Below are positions 8,462 through 16,503 of a stretch of DNA of 64,000 bases, one piece after another. Source of the DNA: Mucilaginibacter sp. L3T2-6 (GTDB lineage: Bacteria > Bacteroidota > Bacteroidia > Sphingobacteriales > Sphingobacteriaceae); contig NZ_JAUMKC010000015.1 in the NCBI RefSeq assembly GCF_030519355.1, positions 62,001 to 126,000 on the forward strand, in the 5' to 3' direction. The first letter of the stretch is position 1; every line of letters starts with the position of its first letter. The notes under the pieces are model-generated. The model saw nothing but the letters and a program-made list of their open reading frames with translations, was not told the origin of the DNA and did not search any database. The translations under genes and the position numbers were made by a program.

Positions 8462-8527
8462 CGGACCCAGATCACCTAACCAGATGACGGGCATCCTTCA
8501 TTCAATAAGCCCGCCTGCCTACCTTCG
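8462..8527 (+). promoter_or_regulatory. Weaker island promoter for the 8561 gene
   Basis: Near-match boxes CGGACCCAGATCAC (8462-8475) and ATGACGGGCATCCT (8484-8497) again start 22 bp apart; each misses one core base. The proximal one is followed after 26 nt by TACCTTCG (8520-8527), which matches TAnnTTTG in five of six fixed positions. The call rests mainly on geometry. Confidence 0.45.
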
Positions 8528-8560
8528 GATAAAACAATCAGATCACCAAAAAGAACAGCT

Positions 8561-8758
8561 ATGAAAACTCACCAACGATCGGGAATTGCAGAGAAAATTT
8601 CCGGAGCAACCCGTGGCGGAATTATTAAGCCCCTCAAAGACAAACTACATGTTAAAACATTACAGGGTGACAGGCAAGCGCCGCCCCCCGCTACCCAAAA
8701 TTTAACTCACCACAAGGCGAACAAGACTCTCAAATACCCGCCAAACAAGCTATTATGA
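8561..8758 (+). CDS. Small basic protein, unknown
   Basis: No family is recognised. The 65-aa product is basic (many Lys and Arg), lacks a membrane segment or signal peptide, and has a Pro-rich, probably disordered second half. It is considered real because its stop overlaps the ATG of the next gene in an ATGA arrangement typical of translational coupling. It also sits about 35 nt after a plausible island promoter (8462-8527). It could be a small nucleic-acid-binding or leader-type protein, but nothing in the sequence shows this. Confidence 0.5.
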   Translation: MKTHQRSGIAEKISGATRGGIIKPLKDKLHVKTLQGDRQAPPPATQNLTHHKANKTLKYPPNKLL

Positions 8759-9393
8759 TTCGAAAAATTTTATTGAGTTGCGGTGTACTTTCCTCAGTAC
8801 TTTATGTACTGTTAAATATTACCGTACCGTTGTACTGGCCGGCTTATAGCCCCGTTAAACAGACTGTAAGTGAACTCTCTGCCATAGGCGCGCCTACCCG
8901 ATGGCTATGGAACTGGCTTTGTGCTCCTTATACTTTTCTCGTGATAGCTTTTGCATGGGGCGTGTGGTTGTCGGCCGGTAAAAACCGGCTTTTACGCGTT
9001 GCATCATTGTTGTTATTGGCATACGGTGCACTCGGTTTGATTTGGCCTTTTGCACCCATGCATCAGCGCCATGTGCTGGCTGCAGGAGGCGCCACCCTAT
9101 CTGATGCCATACACATTACGCTGGGCGCGGTAACCGAGGTTCTGTTTCTTTCGGCACTGGGCCTTGCGGCAGCAGCTTTAGGCAAATATTTTTGCTGGTA
9201 CTCCATCGTCACATTTACCATACTGCTGTTATTTGGCACGCTTACTTTCATTGACGCCCCGCTCATAGCCGAAGATTTACCAACACCACTTATTGGTGTA
9301 TGGGAGCGGATTAACATTGGTGTTTTCCTGATCTGGATTGTTGCATTGGCCGTAAAGCTGTTACGGACAAGGATTATTATGAAGAGTAACTGA
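8755..9393 (+). CDS. DUF998-like integral membrane protein
   Basis: This multi-pass membrane protein resembles the DUF998 family, whose biochemical role is unknown. The 212-aa sequence has about six hydrophobic helices. The family-like segment VSELSAIGAPTRWLWN follows the first helix, and PMHQR occurs near the middle. It overlaps the upstream small gene by 4 nt (ATGA) and is followed after 13 bp by the CHAD gene on the same strand, so the three probably form one operon. Membrane remodelling in stress is possible given the neighbours, but there is no direct evidence. Confidence 0.8.
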   Translation: MIRKILLSCGVLSSVLYVLLNITVPLYWPAYSPVKQTVSELSAIGAPTRWLWNWLCAPYTFLVIAFAWGVWLSAGKNRLLRVASLLLLAYGALGLIWPFAPMHQRHVLAAGGATLSDAIHITLGAVTEVLFLSALGLAAAALGKYFCWYSIVTFTILLLFGTLTFIDAPLIAEDLPTPLIGVWERINIGVFLIWIVALAVKLLRTRIIMKSN

Positions 9394-9406
9394 TAAATCC
9401 AGCGTG

Positions 9407-10102
9407 ATGAAAGGTAAAGAAATACGCGAATACTTAAAAAAAGAGTGGAGCCTGATGCGGTCTCATCTTGACGGCTTTTTGAATACCAGGGATCAGGAAG
9501 AGTTGCACAAATTCCGCGTAGAGATTAAAAAAATAAAAGCCCTGTTGACTTTATCGGAAAACGTTTCCCGCACCAGTTTTACCAATGCGTTTAAACCAAT
9601 AAACGCACTATTTAAAAAAGCCGGAAAAGTGCGAAGTGACTATATAAAAAATACACTGACCAAAAAGGACCAGCATGACGACAAGGAGATAAGAAGTTTT
9701 TGCCGCTTGTCAGTAAAACGCGAAAAACACATCCGGTGTGCCTATCGTGAGCTACACAGTAATATCAGGCGTTTCAGTAATAAAAAAATACGGCGTTTTT
9801 ACAAGGAAGAGATGCTTTCCGTAGCCAAAAAACTGGCAGACAGGCCATCGGCAGAGCAACTCCATGAATGCCGTAAGCGGATCAAAGTACTTTTGTACAA
9901 TTATGCCTTAATTCATAACGCGCTCCTGTTCAACCTTAACACAGCGTACATCGACAGCCTGCAGGAAGCGATCGGTACCTGGCACGACCAATACCTTGCC
10001 GGAAAGATTACCGGGGATATGCCTTTGTCCATGAATTCGTTGGCGGGTAACTTTTACGAACGTGCAATTCAGCACGTTGACCAGCATCAGGTTCCCATCT
10101 GA
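9407..10102 (+). CDS. CHAD domain protein (polyphosphate-binding type)
   Basis: CHAD domains are helical bundles with conserved histidines and many basic residues; family members bind inorganic polyphosphate. The 231-aa product has the two characteristic His-containing basic helices (HKFRVEIKKIKALL near residue 34 and HECRKRIKVLLYNY near 152) and a strongly basic character. ATG 9407 is preferred over the GTG one codon earlier. There is no fused CYTH triphosphatase domain. It is the third gene of the 8561 operon. Its 3' end overlaps the distal palindromic box (10077-10090) of the next small gene. Polyphosphate binding would suit a stress or dormancy island. Confidence 0.88.
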   Translation: MKGKEIREYLKKEWSLMRSHLDGFLNTRDQEELHKFRVEIKKIKALLTLSENVSRTSFTNAFKPINALFKKAGKVRSDYIKNTLTKKDQHDDKEIRSFCRLSVKREKHIRCAYRELHSNIRRFSNKKIRRFYKEEMLSVAKKLADRPSAEQLHECRKRIKVLLYNYALIHNALLFNLNTAYIDSLQEAIGTWHDQYLAGKITGDMPLSMNSLAGNFYERAIQHVDQHQVPI

Positions 10103-10112
10103 CGGCTGTCAT
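10077..10112 (+). promoter_or_regulatory. Island promoter: two boxes 22 bp apart (small membrane gene 10166)
   Basis: Boxes TTGACCAGCATCAG (10077-10090, inside the end of the CHAD gene) and CTGACGGCTGTCAT (10099-10112) both have perfect cores and start 22 bp apart. After 26 nt comes TTAG (10139-10142), a weak match to the -7 TTTG. The ATG at 10166 is 53 bp from the proximal box. Confidence 0.65.
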
Positions 10113-10165
10113 CATCCAGGTATATTTTTATAGGCAAATTAGTAATATCATTTACCACAAAAACC

Positions 10166-10309
10166 ATGAAATCGACACGCTTTACCCAACCAGGCAGGCA
10201 GCAACCAAAATGGTCCGAAAGACAAACTTATCTGGCCGCCATCATTGCCATTATTTTAGTCATTTTAGTGACCATTTATTTGTTCTTATTTCCATTATGG
10301 CGGTCCTGA
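10166..10309 (+). CDS. Very small membrane protein (47 aa)
   Basis: No family is recognised. The 47-aa product has a polar, Gln-rich N-terminal 20 residues (MKSTRFTQPGRQQPKWSERQ) followed by one long hydrophobic helix (TYLAAIIAIILVILVTIYLF) and ends LWRS. It is below common gene-finder length limits. Support comes from its own double palindromic box at the standard distance and from its resemblance in design to the 43-aa protein at 14748. Single-helix micro-proteins often regulate larger membrane proteins; its partner is unknown. Confidence 0.6.
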   Translation: MKSTRFTQPGRQQPKWSERQTYLAAIIAIILVILVTIYLFLFPLWRS

Positions 10310-10453
10310 CCGACGACAACAACAAAATATGGCTTAGGCCACAGATCGTTAAACGGCGGACATAACTGATCAGCCGGATGAATAATATTACCGCGACAAT
10401 TTAGTAAGTTAAACCTGTTGATTTTAACAGCTTTTCGGGCGTACCGGAAAAGA

Positions 10454-11062
10454 TCAGGGGCGACGAATAGGCGCCAACGGTGTGATAGGCAATTTCTTCA
10501 AGATATTTTCAACCACTTCCGGAATATCATTTATTGCTCTTTCCGGGTCATCAACATCGCCTACGCCGTATCCTCTCCAGATCACCTGGTGGTTCCTGCG
10601 CTCAATAAGGTCGATAATCAATGTTCCTTCTTTGTAAGTAGCCTCCACAATATCTGTACCCACGTATACCGGGAATGGCCTGGCAATACTATAATAAAAA
10701 TAACGTCCATACCGGTTGCGGGCTACCCCCACATAGGCAACGCCGGGCCTGTAAACATAGGTAGGATAATTGTAGGTCCTAGTCCGGTCTTTCACCTGGA
10801 TGGTGTAGCGTACCAAAAGATCAGGTTCTCCGGTCTGCAGCGACAATCCGCGCTTCTCCAGTCCTGCAGTAACTTCATCTTTTATCTTCTCGTCGGCTAT
10901 GTCGTTATAGTTACGTGAGCTGTCAGGCACAGGTAACCAGGCAAAAGTGCGGTATTTATTAAAGCTCGCCTTATCACTTTGTATAGCGTAATACTGATAG
11001 CTGCCACAGCCCCAAAGGCAGGCGATCAGCAATCCCGCATAAAACATATATAATTTTTTCAT
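10454..11062 (-). CDS. DUF4136 lipoprotein
   Basis: This is a secreted lipoprotein of the DUF4136 family, common in Bacteroidota and Proteobacteria, with no known enzymatic role. The signal peptide ends in a lipobox with Cys19 (IACLWGC). The following segment contains the typical FNKYRTFAWLP motif, then the ADEKIKDEVTAGLEKRGL helix and PDLLVRYTIQV strand. The length of 202 aa is normal. It is downstream of a USP gene on the same strand (73-bp gap) and may be the last gene of the unit that begins with the BON protein at 13250. The C-terminal proline-rich tail may reach towards the wall. Confidence 0.88.
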   Translation of the reverse strand: MKKLYMFYAGLLIACLWGCGSYQYYAIQSDKASFNKYRTFAWLPVPDSSRNYNDIADEKIKDEVTAGLEKRGLSLQTGEPDLLVRYTIQVKDRTRTYNYPTYVYRPGVAYVGVARNRYGRYFYYSIARPFPVYVGTDIVEATYKEGTLIIDLIERRNHQVIWRGYGVGDVDDPERAINDIPEVVENILKKLPITPLAPIRRP

Positions 11063-11135
11063 GGTTGATGGTTTAATGATATTTTAGACTTATCCATTTA
11101 TACACTCTAAGTCAGTCAGCTGGAGCATATTCCGT

Positions 11136-11972
11136 TTACCGGTGCGATATAAATACCGGTAGGTTATTGATTTTAAGGACCAGTCCGGCAGTGCTGGGTT
11201 TAAACAGCCGTGAAAGCCAGTTACGCCCATACGCGCCCATTACCAGGCAGGCGTTATGCTCACGCAGCGTAAAATCAAATAATTCGTCCCTTGGTTTTCC
11301 CCGCAAATCCTTAAAATCAATGCGGCTATAATGCTCTTTAAGATATTCATAAAGCTTTTCCTTTTGTGTCTCGCTGAATACTGCGTCTTCGTCCGCCTGC
11401 AATACAATCATTTCAGTGGCATTCAGTTCGGGGAATAAATAGGTAAATTGTTTTATGGCAAACAAAGACGAAGCGCTTCCATCGCTGGCAAACAAGATTT
11501 TGGCGACAGGTTCGGCCCGCTGAGATGTAATCATAACCGGGCATTCTGACTTTATCAGCAGATCTTCCACCATGTCCGCGGGAATTTCAAGCGGCGACGC
11601 ACCGAACAACATCGGTCCGGTAATAATTACGTCAGCATAACGGCTTTCTGTTAACAGTTCTTCTATCGGAACGCCCTGGTCACGGTGTACGCGGCATGCA
11701 ATCCCCTGTTTTTCGGTGGCGGCTTTAAATGTCCTGATATTTTCAAGGCTCGCCTTTTCCTTGAATTTTATTTCCGGCTCACCGCCTTGTTTGTCTGTAC
11801 CTGTAAATGCACTGCTATAAACGAAATCTTCGGCCTGAGTATCTTCAGCAGACAAATTTTCAAGAAAAATTCCGGTAATTCCGGACCTGGTAAGTCTTGC
11901 AAGGTAGTAACCGAACAATACACTTTGCTGATCCAGTTTTTCTGCATCGAGTGCGATCATTAACTTTCTCAT
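11136..11972 (-). CDS. Universal stress protein, tandem UspA domains (USP-1)
   Basis: This cytoplasmic universal stress protein has two UspA folds (about residues 1-140 and 150-278). ATG 11972 (MRKLMIALDAEKL) is chosen because it begins directly with the first beta-strand of the fold; an in-frame ATG at 12011 would add 13 unrelated residues. The ATP-loop G-x2-G-x9-G(S/T) is not intact in the first domain (ITGPMLFGASPLEI) and is loose in the second (GAYGRNWLSRLFKPS), so nucleotide binding is doubtful. It resembles USP at 32382-33221, especially in the C-terminal GAYxRxxxSRxFK segment. It follows the PepSY-like gene on the same strand. A short inverted repeat (ggaagctt, 11988-12021) lies just before the start. 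Confidence 0.9.
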   Translation of the reverse strand: MRKLMIALDAEKLDQQSVLFGYYLARLTRSGITGIFLENLSAEDTQAEDFVYSSAFTGTDKQGGEPEIKFKEKASLENIRTFKAATEKQGIACRVHRDQGVPIEELLTESRYADVIITGPMLFGASPLEIPADMVEDLLIKSECPVMITSQRAEPVAKILFASDGSASSLFAIKQFTYLFPELNATEMIVLQADEDAVFSETQKEKLYEYLKEHYSRIDFKDLRGKPRDELFDFTLREHNACLVMGAYGRNWLSRLFKPSTAGLVLKINNLPVFISHR

Positions 11973-12051
11973 ATCAGTATTGAAAAAGGAAGCTTCCGTA
12001 AAAGACTTCACGTAAGCTTCCGGTCATTGTGAAAGATATGGCGGGTGAGAA

Positions 12052-12561
12052 TTATATAAATTCTCCTTTTTCATTCAATCTTACCCTCATCCTCTTATCT
12101 CCGTTCTCCAGCAGTATCTTAAATGTCTTTTCGGCGTTATCTTTACCATCGTAATAATATACCTGGTAGGTATTCTGGGTCATTTGCCAGTTCGGGAACC
12201 GCTGAACTAAAGCAGTCCTTACGGCCTGGGGCAACTTGATGTTTTTGAATTTTTCTGCGGTGCGGAGTAACTTACCGTCTTTATCATAAGCGGCCAGTAT
12301 TTTGCCGTCGGGTATATAAAAGGTTATATAATAGCCGTCGTAGTCGTCATCGTAAAATTCAGACTTTTTAACGTCGTAAGCAGCTGTTTTATACTGCAGC
12401 AGCTTTACCGGCTGGGCAGTTTCCTTATTATCCGTCGCATTCAGGTATTTATAGTTAGATGCCAGAATTTTCACTTCAGAAAGTATGATCTGCGCTGATG
12501 AACGCACTGCAAAGCCGGCTACTAACACTACCAGCATTGCCAATAATTTTAACTTTTTCAT
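12052..12561 (-). CDS. Secreted PepSY-like (BLIP-like fold) protein
   Basis: This exported small protein of the PepSY-like/DUF2874 type is common in Bacteroidota, with unknown function. ATG 12561 gives a clean signal peptide (MKKLKLLAMLVVLVAGFAV, cleavage after SSA); a possible TTG at 12585 would overlap the BON gene and spoil it. The mature part has two similar halves, each with a strand-rich section and a helix followed by FPNWQMTQNTYQVYYYDG, the pattern of this group. It is 20 bp downstream of the BON gene and upstream of USP-1, so it is likely cotranscribed under the 13307 boxes. Confidence 0.8.
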   Translation of the reverse strand: MKKLKLLAMLVVLVAGFAVRSSAQIILSEVKILASNYKYLNATDNKETAQPVKLLQYKTAAYDVKKSEFYDDDYDGYYITFYIPDGKILAAYDKDGKLLRTAEKFKNIKLPQAVRTALVQRFPNWQMTQNTYQVYYYDGKDNAEKTFKILLENGDKRMRVRLNEKGEFI

Positions 12562-12581
12562 TGTCGTAAGTATTAGGATGA

Positions 12582-13250
12582 TCAATAAACCAATTCCGGT
12601 TCCTCAACTGTCAGTTTGTTTTCTACATTATAGACCCCGGGTGCAGCCCAGGCTACGTCTTCTGCGTCTTCGCTCTCAATAAGCGATCGTACCTTGCCGG
12701 TTAAAATAACCTTGCTACCCACGGTACTAACGTTTACTTTGCTGGCATCAACAGTGGCATTTCTGCGAAAAGCCGCCGAGATTTTTTGCTCCAGCTCAAA
12801 TGCGCTCAACCTGGGCTTGACTGTGATCAGGTTGATCACCGAACGCACGCCGGAGAGGTTTTGGATTGCTGTGCGGGCGTTAACACGCTGATATTCCCAC
12901 TCCAGTTCACCTTCCAGGGTTACATTACCGTCTTCAACCTTTATTTTGATCTTTTCGTCAGGAACGGCCGAGTGCCATTTTAAGGCATTTAGTACCGCTT
13001 CGGCTATTTCGGCATCTGTTCTCCAGTAAGCAGGCGATACGCCGATCTGAATATCTTCTGCAATTGCCCTTACGCCCGCTACTTTTTTGGCCGCCCTTTC
13101 GGCGCTCAGTTTCTTCGAAAAGGAATCAACAATTCCCGACAAGGTCACAATGCCATTCTTAACCGCAACCCCAATTTCGGATGAATTTAAAAATGGCTGC
13201 CATTTCAATTCATCCATTACGTTTTTTTGGATTTCAATGTCTGTTTTCAT
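12582..13250 (-). CDS. Triple BON-domain protein (OsmY-like), copy 1
   Basis: BON domains bind phospholipid or polysaccharide surfaces and occur in osmotic-stress proteins such as OsmY. The 222-aa protein has three BON repeats (about residues 5-70, 76-145 and 150-217), each with the VxxGxVxLxGxV strand pattern (for example GIVTLSGIVDS and NVTLEGELEW). No signal peptide is visible, so it is probably cytoplasmic. It is a close full-length paralogue of 34770-35438, with both ending VEEPELVx. It is the first gene of a minus-strand unit (BON, PepSY-like, USP-1, perhaps DUF4136) and has a double box promoter 56 bp upstream. Confidence 0.92.
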   Translation of the reverse strand: MKTDIEIQKNVMDELKWQPFLNSSEIGVAVKNGIVTLSGIVDSFSKKLSAERAAKKVAGVRAIAEDIQIGVSPAYWRTDAEIAEAVLNALKWHSAVPDEKIKIKVEDGNVTLEGELEWEYQRVNARTAIQNLSGVRSVINLITVKPRLSAFELEQKISAAFRRNATVDASKVNVSTVGSKVILTGKVRSLIESEDAEDVAWAAPGVYNVENKLTVEEPELVY

Positions 13251-13276
13251 GATATTTTTGATGTAAATAACTACTA

Positions 13277-13342
13277 CAAATCACCGTAGTAAAGCCCGGG
13301 TGCGCCATGATAGTGGTCATCTGCTTTATTGACGCTCATCAC
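13277..13342 (-). promoter_or_regulatory. Island promoter: two boxes 22 bp apart plus -7 TTTG (BON operon)
   Basis: Boxes ATGATAGTGGTCAT (13307-13320) and TTGACGCTCATCAC (13329-13342) have perfect cores and start 22 bp apart. On the minus strand TTTG (13280 to 13277) follows the proximal box after exactly 26 nt. The BON ATG is at 13250. Confidence 0.75.
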
Positions 13343-13444
13343 CATCATTTATAAGCGCGATATAGCCTCTAACTTGACTCAGGAGACGCGTCGCTTGCTT
13401 CAAAAGGGTTTTTAATTGTGCCGTAATACTGACGAGGCAGCAAA

Positions 13445-13510
13445 ATGCTTAAGGTCAATCCCGGCGATGCCGGCTGTCATTATTTTAACCTGCACCGCAG
13501 GGTAATTTTG
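13445..13510 (+). promoter_or_regulatory. Island promoter with degenerate boxes plus perfect -7 element (USP-2)
   Basis: ATGCTTAAGGTCAA (13445-13458) and ATGCCGGCTGTCAT (13467-13480) start 22 bp apart; both have TGC in place of TGA but keep TCA. After 26 nt TTTG begins (13507-13510) within TAATTTTG (13503-13510), a perfect TAnnTTTG. USP-2 starts at 13587. The geometry, not the base match, is the main support. Confidence 0.58.
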
Positions 13511-13586
13511 ATTCTGCCGGAAGGATGGCGAAAGACAGGCGGGAAATTAATTGAATTGCCGGACAGTATTTATTAAAAGACTATAG

Positions 13587-14432
13587 ATGAAAAAAATACT
13601 TGTTTTAACGGACTTTACGCCTAATGCAGCCCATGCGGCCGAGGCGGCGTTACGGCTTTCAGCCGCCCTGGGACTCCGCATACTTTTATATCATACACTG
13701 CAATCTGTTCCATTAATTCCCGGTGACAGCGATGACCCTTATGTGGCTGAAACCGCTGGCGTACTTTTTGAAAACAGCCGGGAGCATTTACAGCAGGAGG
13801 CCGAGCGGCTGGAAAAATTGGCAGGGAACAGTTCTTATGCTGTTCCGGACATCGAAAACACAAACGGGGATGGTAGCATAAGTGACGTGATCGAAAAGCT
13901 CAGTGCTGATCCCGAAATCGAAATGATTATAATGGGCGGTCGTTCCGGCGGCGCTATGGAACACTTGCTGACCGGTAGCGATACTGCCGCCGTTATCCGG
14001 AAGGCCGTTAAACCCGTGTTGATTATTCCTGCCGCGGTGAACTGGGATATTCCAAAGAAATTTGTTTTCGCCTCTGATTTCGGCGAGGCTGATATAGCGG
14101 CGGTGAAGTTCCTGCTTGGATTGTCCAATCTCCCCGGCTTTCAGCTGGACGTGATGCATGTTATAAAACAGGGCGAGGTTGTCACCGACGTTAGCAGCGA
14201 GGTGGCCTTCCGGAAGTACCTGGCGCAGAACCAGGTAAATTACATCCAGGTATTCGGCGATGTTCAGCAGGCGCTGCAGCAATATTGCAGGGAAAACAAT
14301 TCCGACGTATTGGCGATAACACACGGTCATCATTCTTTCATTTCAAGAATTTTCGGGCATAGCGAATCCGAGGCGATAATAGCAGGCAAGCAATTGGCAG
14401 TGCTGATTTTTCCTCCCGGCTTTAAACCATAA
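13587..14432 (+). CDS. Universal stress protein, tandem UspA domains (USP-2)
   Basis: This is a cytoplasmic tandem UspA protein of 281 aa. The N-terminal domain starts with KKILVLTDFTPNAAHAAEAA and carries an intact ATP-type loop (MGGRSGGAMEHLLTGSDTAAVI, about residues 113-134). The second domain (from about 150) has a weaker loop (THGHHSFISRIFGHSESEAII). It therefore looks like a nucleotide-binding USP. It stands divergent from the BON operon with its own box promoter, and is followed by two small membrane-protein genes on the same strand. The role is stress survival; the specific partner is unknown. Confidence 0.93.
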   Translation: MKKILVLTDFTPNAAHAAEAALRLSAALGLRILLYHTLQSVPLIPGDSDDPYVAETAGVLFENSREHLQQEAERLEKLAGNSSYAVPDIENTNGDGSISDVIEKLSADPEIEMIIMGGRSGGAMEHLLTGSDTAAVIRKAVKPVLIIPAAVNWDIPKKFVFASDFGEADIAAVKFLLGLSNLPGFQLDVMHVIKQGEVVTDVSSEVAFRKYLAQNQVNYIQVFGDVQQALQQYCRENNSDVLAITHGHHSFISRIFGHSESEAIIAGKQLAVLIFPPGFKP

Positions 14433-14461
14433 ACAATGTTATCTCATTAAAAATACAGGTT

Positions 14462-14683
14462 ATGTTTTACTTTTATCGCGGTTACCACTTCTGGGGTATG
14501 CACCTTATCTGGTGGATATTATGGATTATAGTATTGATTTGGATTTTCGTCACACCTTATGACGTTCCCGGCCAGCGCAAACGGAGAGACTCACCATTGG
14601 ATATTCTGAAGAAACGCTTCGCCTCCGGCGAAATAACAAAAGAGGAGTATCACGAAAGGAAAAAAATTCTTGAAAACGAATAA
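14462..14683 (+). CDS. Small membrane protein with C-terminal SHOCT domain
   Basis: SHOCT domains are short helical modules (about 30 residues) at the ends of many small bacterial proteins and are thought to mediate oligomerisation. The 73-aa product has an aromatic, Trp-rich N-terminus, a transmembrane helix (LIWWILWIIVLIWIFV, about residues 15-31), a basic linker, and the SHOCT signature PLDILKKRFASGEITKEEY. It begins 29 bp after USP-2 and is probably cotranscribed with it. Confidence 0.85.
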   Translation: MFYFYRGYHFWGMHLIWWILWIIVLIWIFVTPYDVPGQRKRRDSPLDILKKRFASGEITKEEYHERKKILENE

Positions 14684-14747
14684 CCGGCCAGGTTTCGCGC
14701 AGCTACATACTGCTACCGGTTTACAAAGACATAATTTAACATACAAA

Positions 14748-14879
14748 ATGAAAAAGCTATTAAAAACAAGAACTGAGCAGGGTAAGATCAACCCGTATCC
14801 TTTCTTCGTCCTCGTGGCATTAATTTTGGCCATTATTTTTATCGTCTTTCATTTTGTCTTCAGGAATCAGGTTTTTTGA
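14748..14879 (+). CDS. Very small membrane protein (43 aa)
   Basis: No family is recognised. ATG 14748 gives 43 residues: a basic N-terminus (MKKLLKTRTEQGKINPYP) and one transmembrane helix (FFVLVALILAIIFIVFHFVF) with a short outside tail. It follows the SHOCT gene by 64 bp on the same strand. Its layout (polar N-terminus, single helix) is like that of the 47-aa protein at 10166, though the sequences are not clearly homologous. Longer in-frame starts exist (14670) but would overlap the SHOCT gene. Confidence 0.5.
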   Translation: MKKLLKTRTEQGKINPYPFFVLVALILAIIFIVFHFVFRNQVF

Positions 14880-14982
14880 ATACATCGCGAATATGTGCCT
14901 GTTATCAGGTTAAGTAAAAGAACCGTTGTCCGTTCGTTGCGTATAAACGGCTTGGTTTGTCATCGCGGAGTGGCATTTGTTT

Positions 14983-15112
14983 GCGTTCCATTTTTTGCGG
15001 AACGCGCGGAACAGAGCGGAACATGCTAATTATCAATACATTAAAATTGCATCCATTAACAAGCGCCTGTTAATCAACAAGTTGCTCATGGGTTTACACT
15101 TAGGGTTTACAC
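14983..15112. repeat. Hairpin and short direct repeats between convergent genes
   Basis: GCGTTCC (14983-14989) and GGAACGC (14999-15005) form a 7-bp stem, followed by two more GCGGAAC copies within 20 bp. GGGTTTACAC occurs at 15090-15099 and again at 15103-15112. The hairpin lies between convergent transcription units and could slow transcription, but no T-run follows it. Confidence 0.3.
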
Positions 15113-15685
15113 GCGCTGTTTGCGCTTAAGCATCCAGAATAAACCTTTCACATCGGCTTCCCAGGTTGGCAGTAAAAGTGTAAGGGCGATTTCTTCCGCC
15201 AGATCGGCGATAGTGAGTGCCGCAGCAAAATAAAATACACTTTCCATGGGTCCTGGAGAGAAGTAAAACAACAGCAGGAAACCGGCCTGGAAAACAGCCG
15301 CTATTTTAGCCGTATAGGTATGAAAACTTGTTAGTTTGCGGTACCGGATGAGTGCGAGACTATTTTGCGTTATGTATAAAAAGACAATTACAGCAACAAG
15401 AACCCATTCGGTACGTAAAAAGTCAGGTCTGTAAAGCACTATCCCCAAAATTGCTACGGCAATGGTCAAATCGTCGGCAACAGAATCCAATCGTGCACCC
15501 AGTACGCTTGTTACTTTGAATTTGCGTGCCAAAAATCCATCAATAGCATCTGTAAGAAAGCTAAAGGCAAGCAACCATTTAAAAAGGCCGGGTTGTTCAT
15601 CAATCAGCAGCCAAAGCAATAGCGGGGCTGCCGCCAGCCTGTAATAGGTGAGTATATTCACCAGCCGGTAAACTTTCGTATTCAT
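15107..15685 (-). CDS. CDP-alcohol phosphatidyltransferase family protein
   Basis: This integral membrane enzyme transfers a phosphatidyl group from CDP-diacylglycerol to an alcohol (glycerol-3-phosphate, serine, inositol or another). The family signature D-x2-DG-x2-AR-x8-G-x3-D-x3-D is complete: it runs from DAIDGFLARKF to LGARLDSVADD (about residues 41-70). About five to six transmembrane helices follow. The 192-aa length fits PgsA-like enzymes, but the head group cannot be read from the sequence. It overlaps the CdsA gene by 4 nt, so substrate supply and use are encoded together. The third gene upstream is a USP, which places phospholipid synthesis in the stress island. Confidence 0.9.
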   Translation of the reverse strand: MNTKVYRLVNILTYYRLAAAPLLLWLLIDEQPGLFKWLLAFSFLTDAIDGFLARKFKVTSVLGARLDSVADDLTIAVAILGIVLYRPDFLRTEWVLVAVIVFLYITQNSLALIRYRKLTSFHTYTAKIAAVFQAGFLLLFYFSPGPMESVFYFAAALTIADLAEEIALTLLLPTWEADVKGLFWMLKRKQRV

Positions 15686-16503
15686 GATTTTAATAGCTTT
15701 AAGTAAATGAAAGCAAAGGGCGCCGACCCGAACCAGCTATCGAAACGGTCGAGCATGCCGCCATGGCCGGGCAGAATCGTTCCGGAATCTTTTACGCCTG
15801 TACTTCTTTTTAATAATGATTTAACCAGGTCGCCATAGGTTCCGGTTACAACTATAATAAGGGTCAATCCCTCCCATTCCATAAGGTTTAAAACCGGGAA
15901 ACACAAGGAGAGTATGTACGCCATGCCTAAACTTGCTGCCGCGCCGGCAAAACTCCCTTCCCAGGTTTTGCCTGGAGATATTTTCAGAAATAGCTTATGC
16001 TTGCCAAACCGGCTGCCAAACAGGTAAGCGGTAGTATCGTTTGTCCACAAAAGCAGAAACACCGCGAAGGGGACTTCAAAACGATAGCTACCTGCGGGGG
16101 GCCACAAAAAAGGCAGGGCCACAAAAAAACAGGCCGGCAGCGATATACAGATAAGCCCCAAAAACGTGATAGCCAGGTCCGGAAAAGGCTTTTTTGCGGG
16201 GCCATAAAGGACGGCTATAAAAATGCCGTACATTGCCGGTATAAGCAGCAGCAACAATCTCCAGCTCCGGGGGCTGGCCGATACGATCATGCAGCAAATA
16301 ATAAGCGCCGAAGACAAAATGGCCCCGGCCCTTTTCGAGGGCCTGTTACCAGGGACTTCCAACAAACGGTAAAACTCCATCAGGCTAAGCATATTAATCA
16401 ATAATATCAGCCCGGTAAAACTGTATGGGCCAACCCAAATGGCAGTCACAATCAGGATCACCAATCCTGCACCGGTGAGTGTGCGTGTGGCAAAATTATT
16501 CAT
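15682..16503 (-). CDS. cdsA: Phosphatidate cytidylyltransferase
   Basis: CdsA makes CDP-diacylglycerol from CTP and phosphatidate in the inner membrane. The 273-aa protein has about eight hydrophobic helices and the C-terminal CDS signature KSLLKRSTGVKDSG followed by PGHGGMLDRFDS. It overlaps the USP gene upstream by 8 nt and the phosphatidyltransferase downstream by 4 nt. The operon order USP, CdsA, phosphatidyltransferase is unusual; a housekeeping cdsA is normally elsewhere, so this may be a second, condition-specific copy (inference, testable in the whole genome). Confidence 0.93.
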   Translation of the reverse strand: MNNFATRTLTGAGLVILIVTAIWVGPYSFTGLILLINMLSLMEFYRLLEVPGNRPSKRAGAILSSALIICCMIVSASPRSWRLLLLLIPAMYGIFIAVLYGPAKKPFPDLAITFLGLICISLPACFFVALPFLWPPAGSYRFEVPFAVFLLLWTNDTTAYLFGSRFGKHKLFLKISPGKTWEGSFAGAAASLGMAYILSLCFPVLNLMEWEGLTLIIVVTGTYGDLVKSLLKRSTGVKDSGTILPGHGGMLDRFDSWFGSAPFAFIYLKLLKS

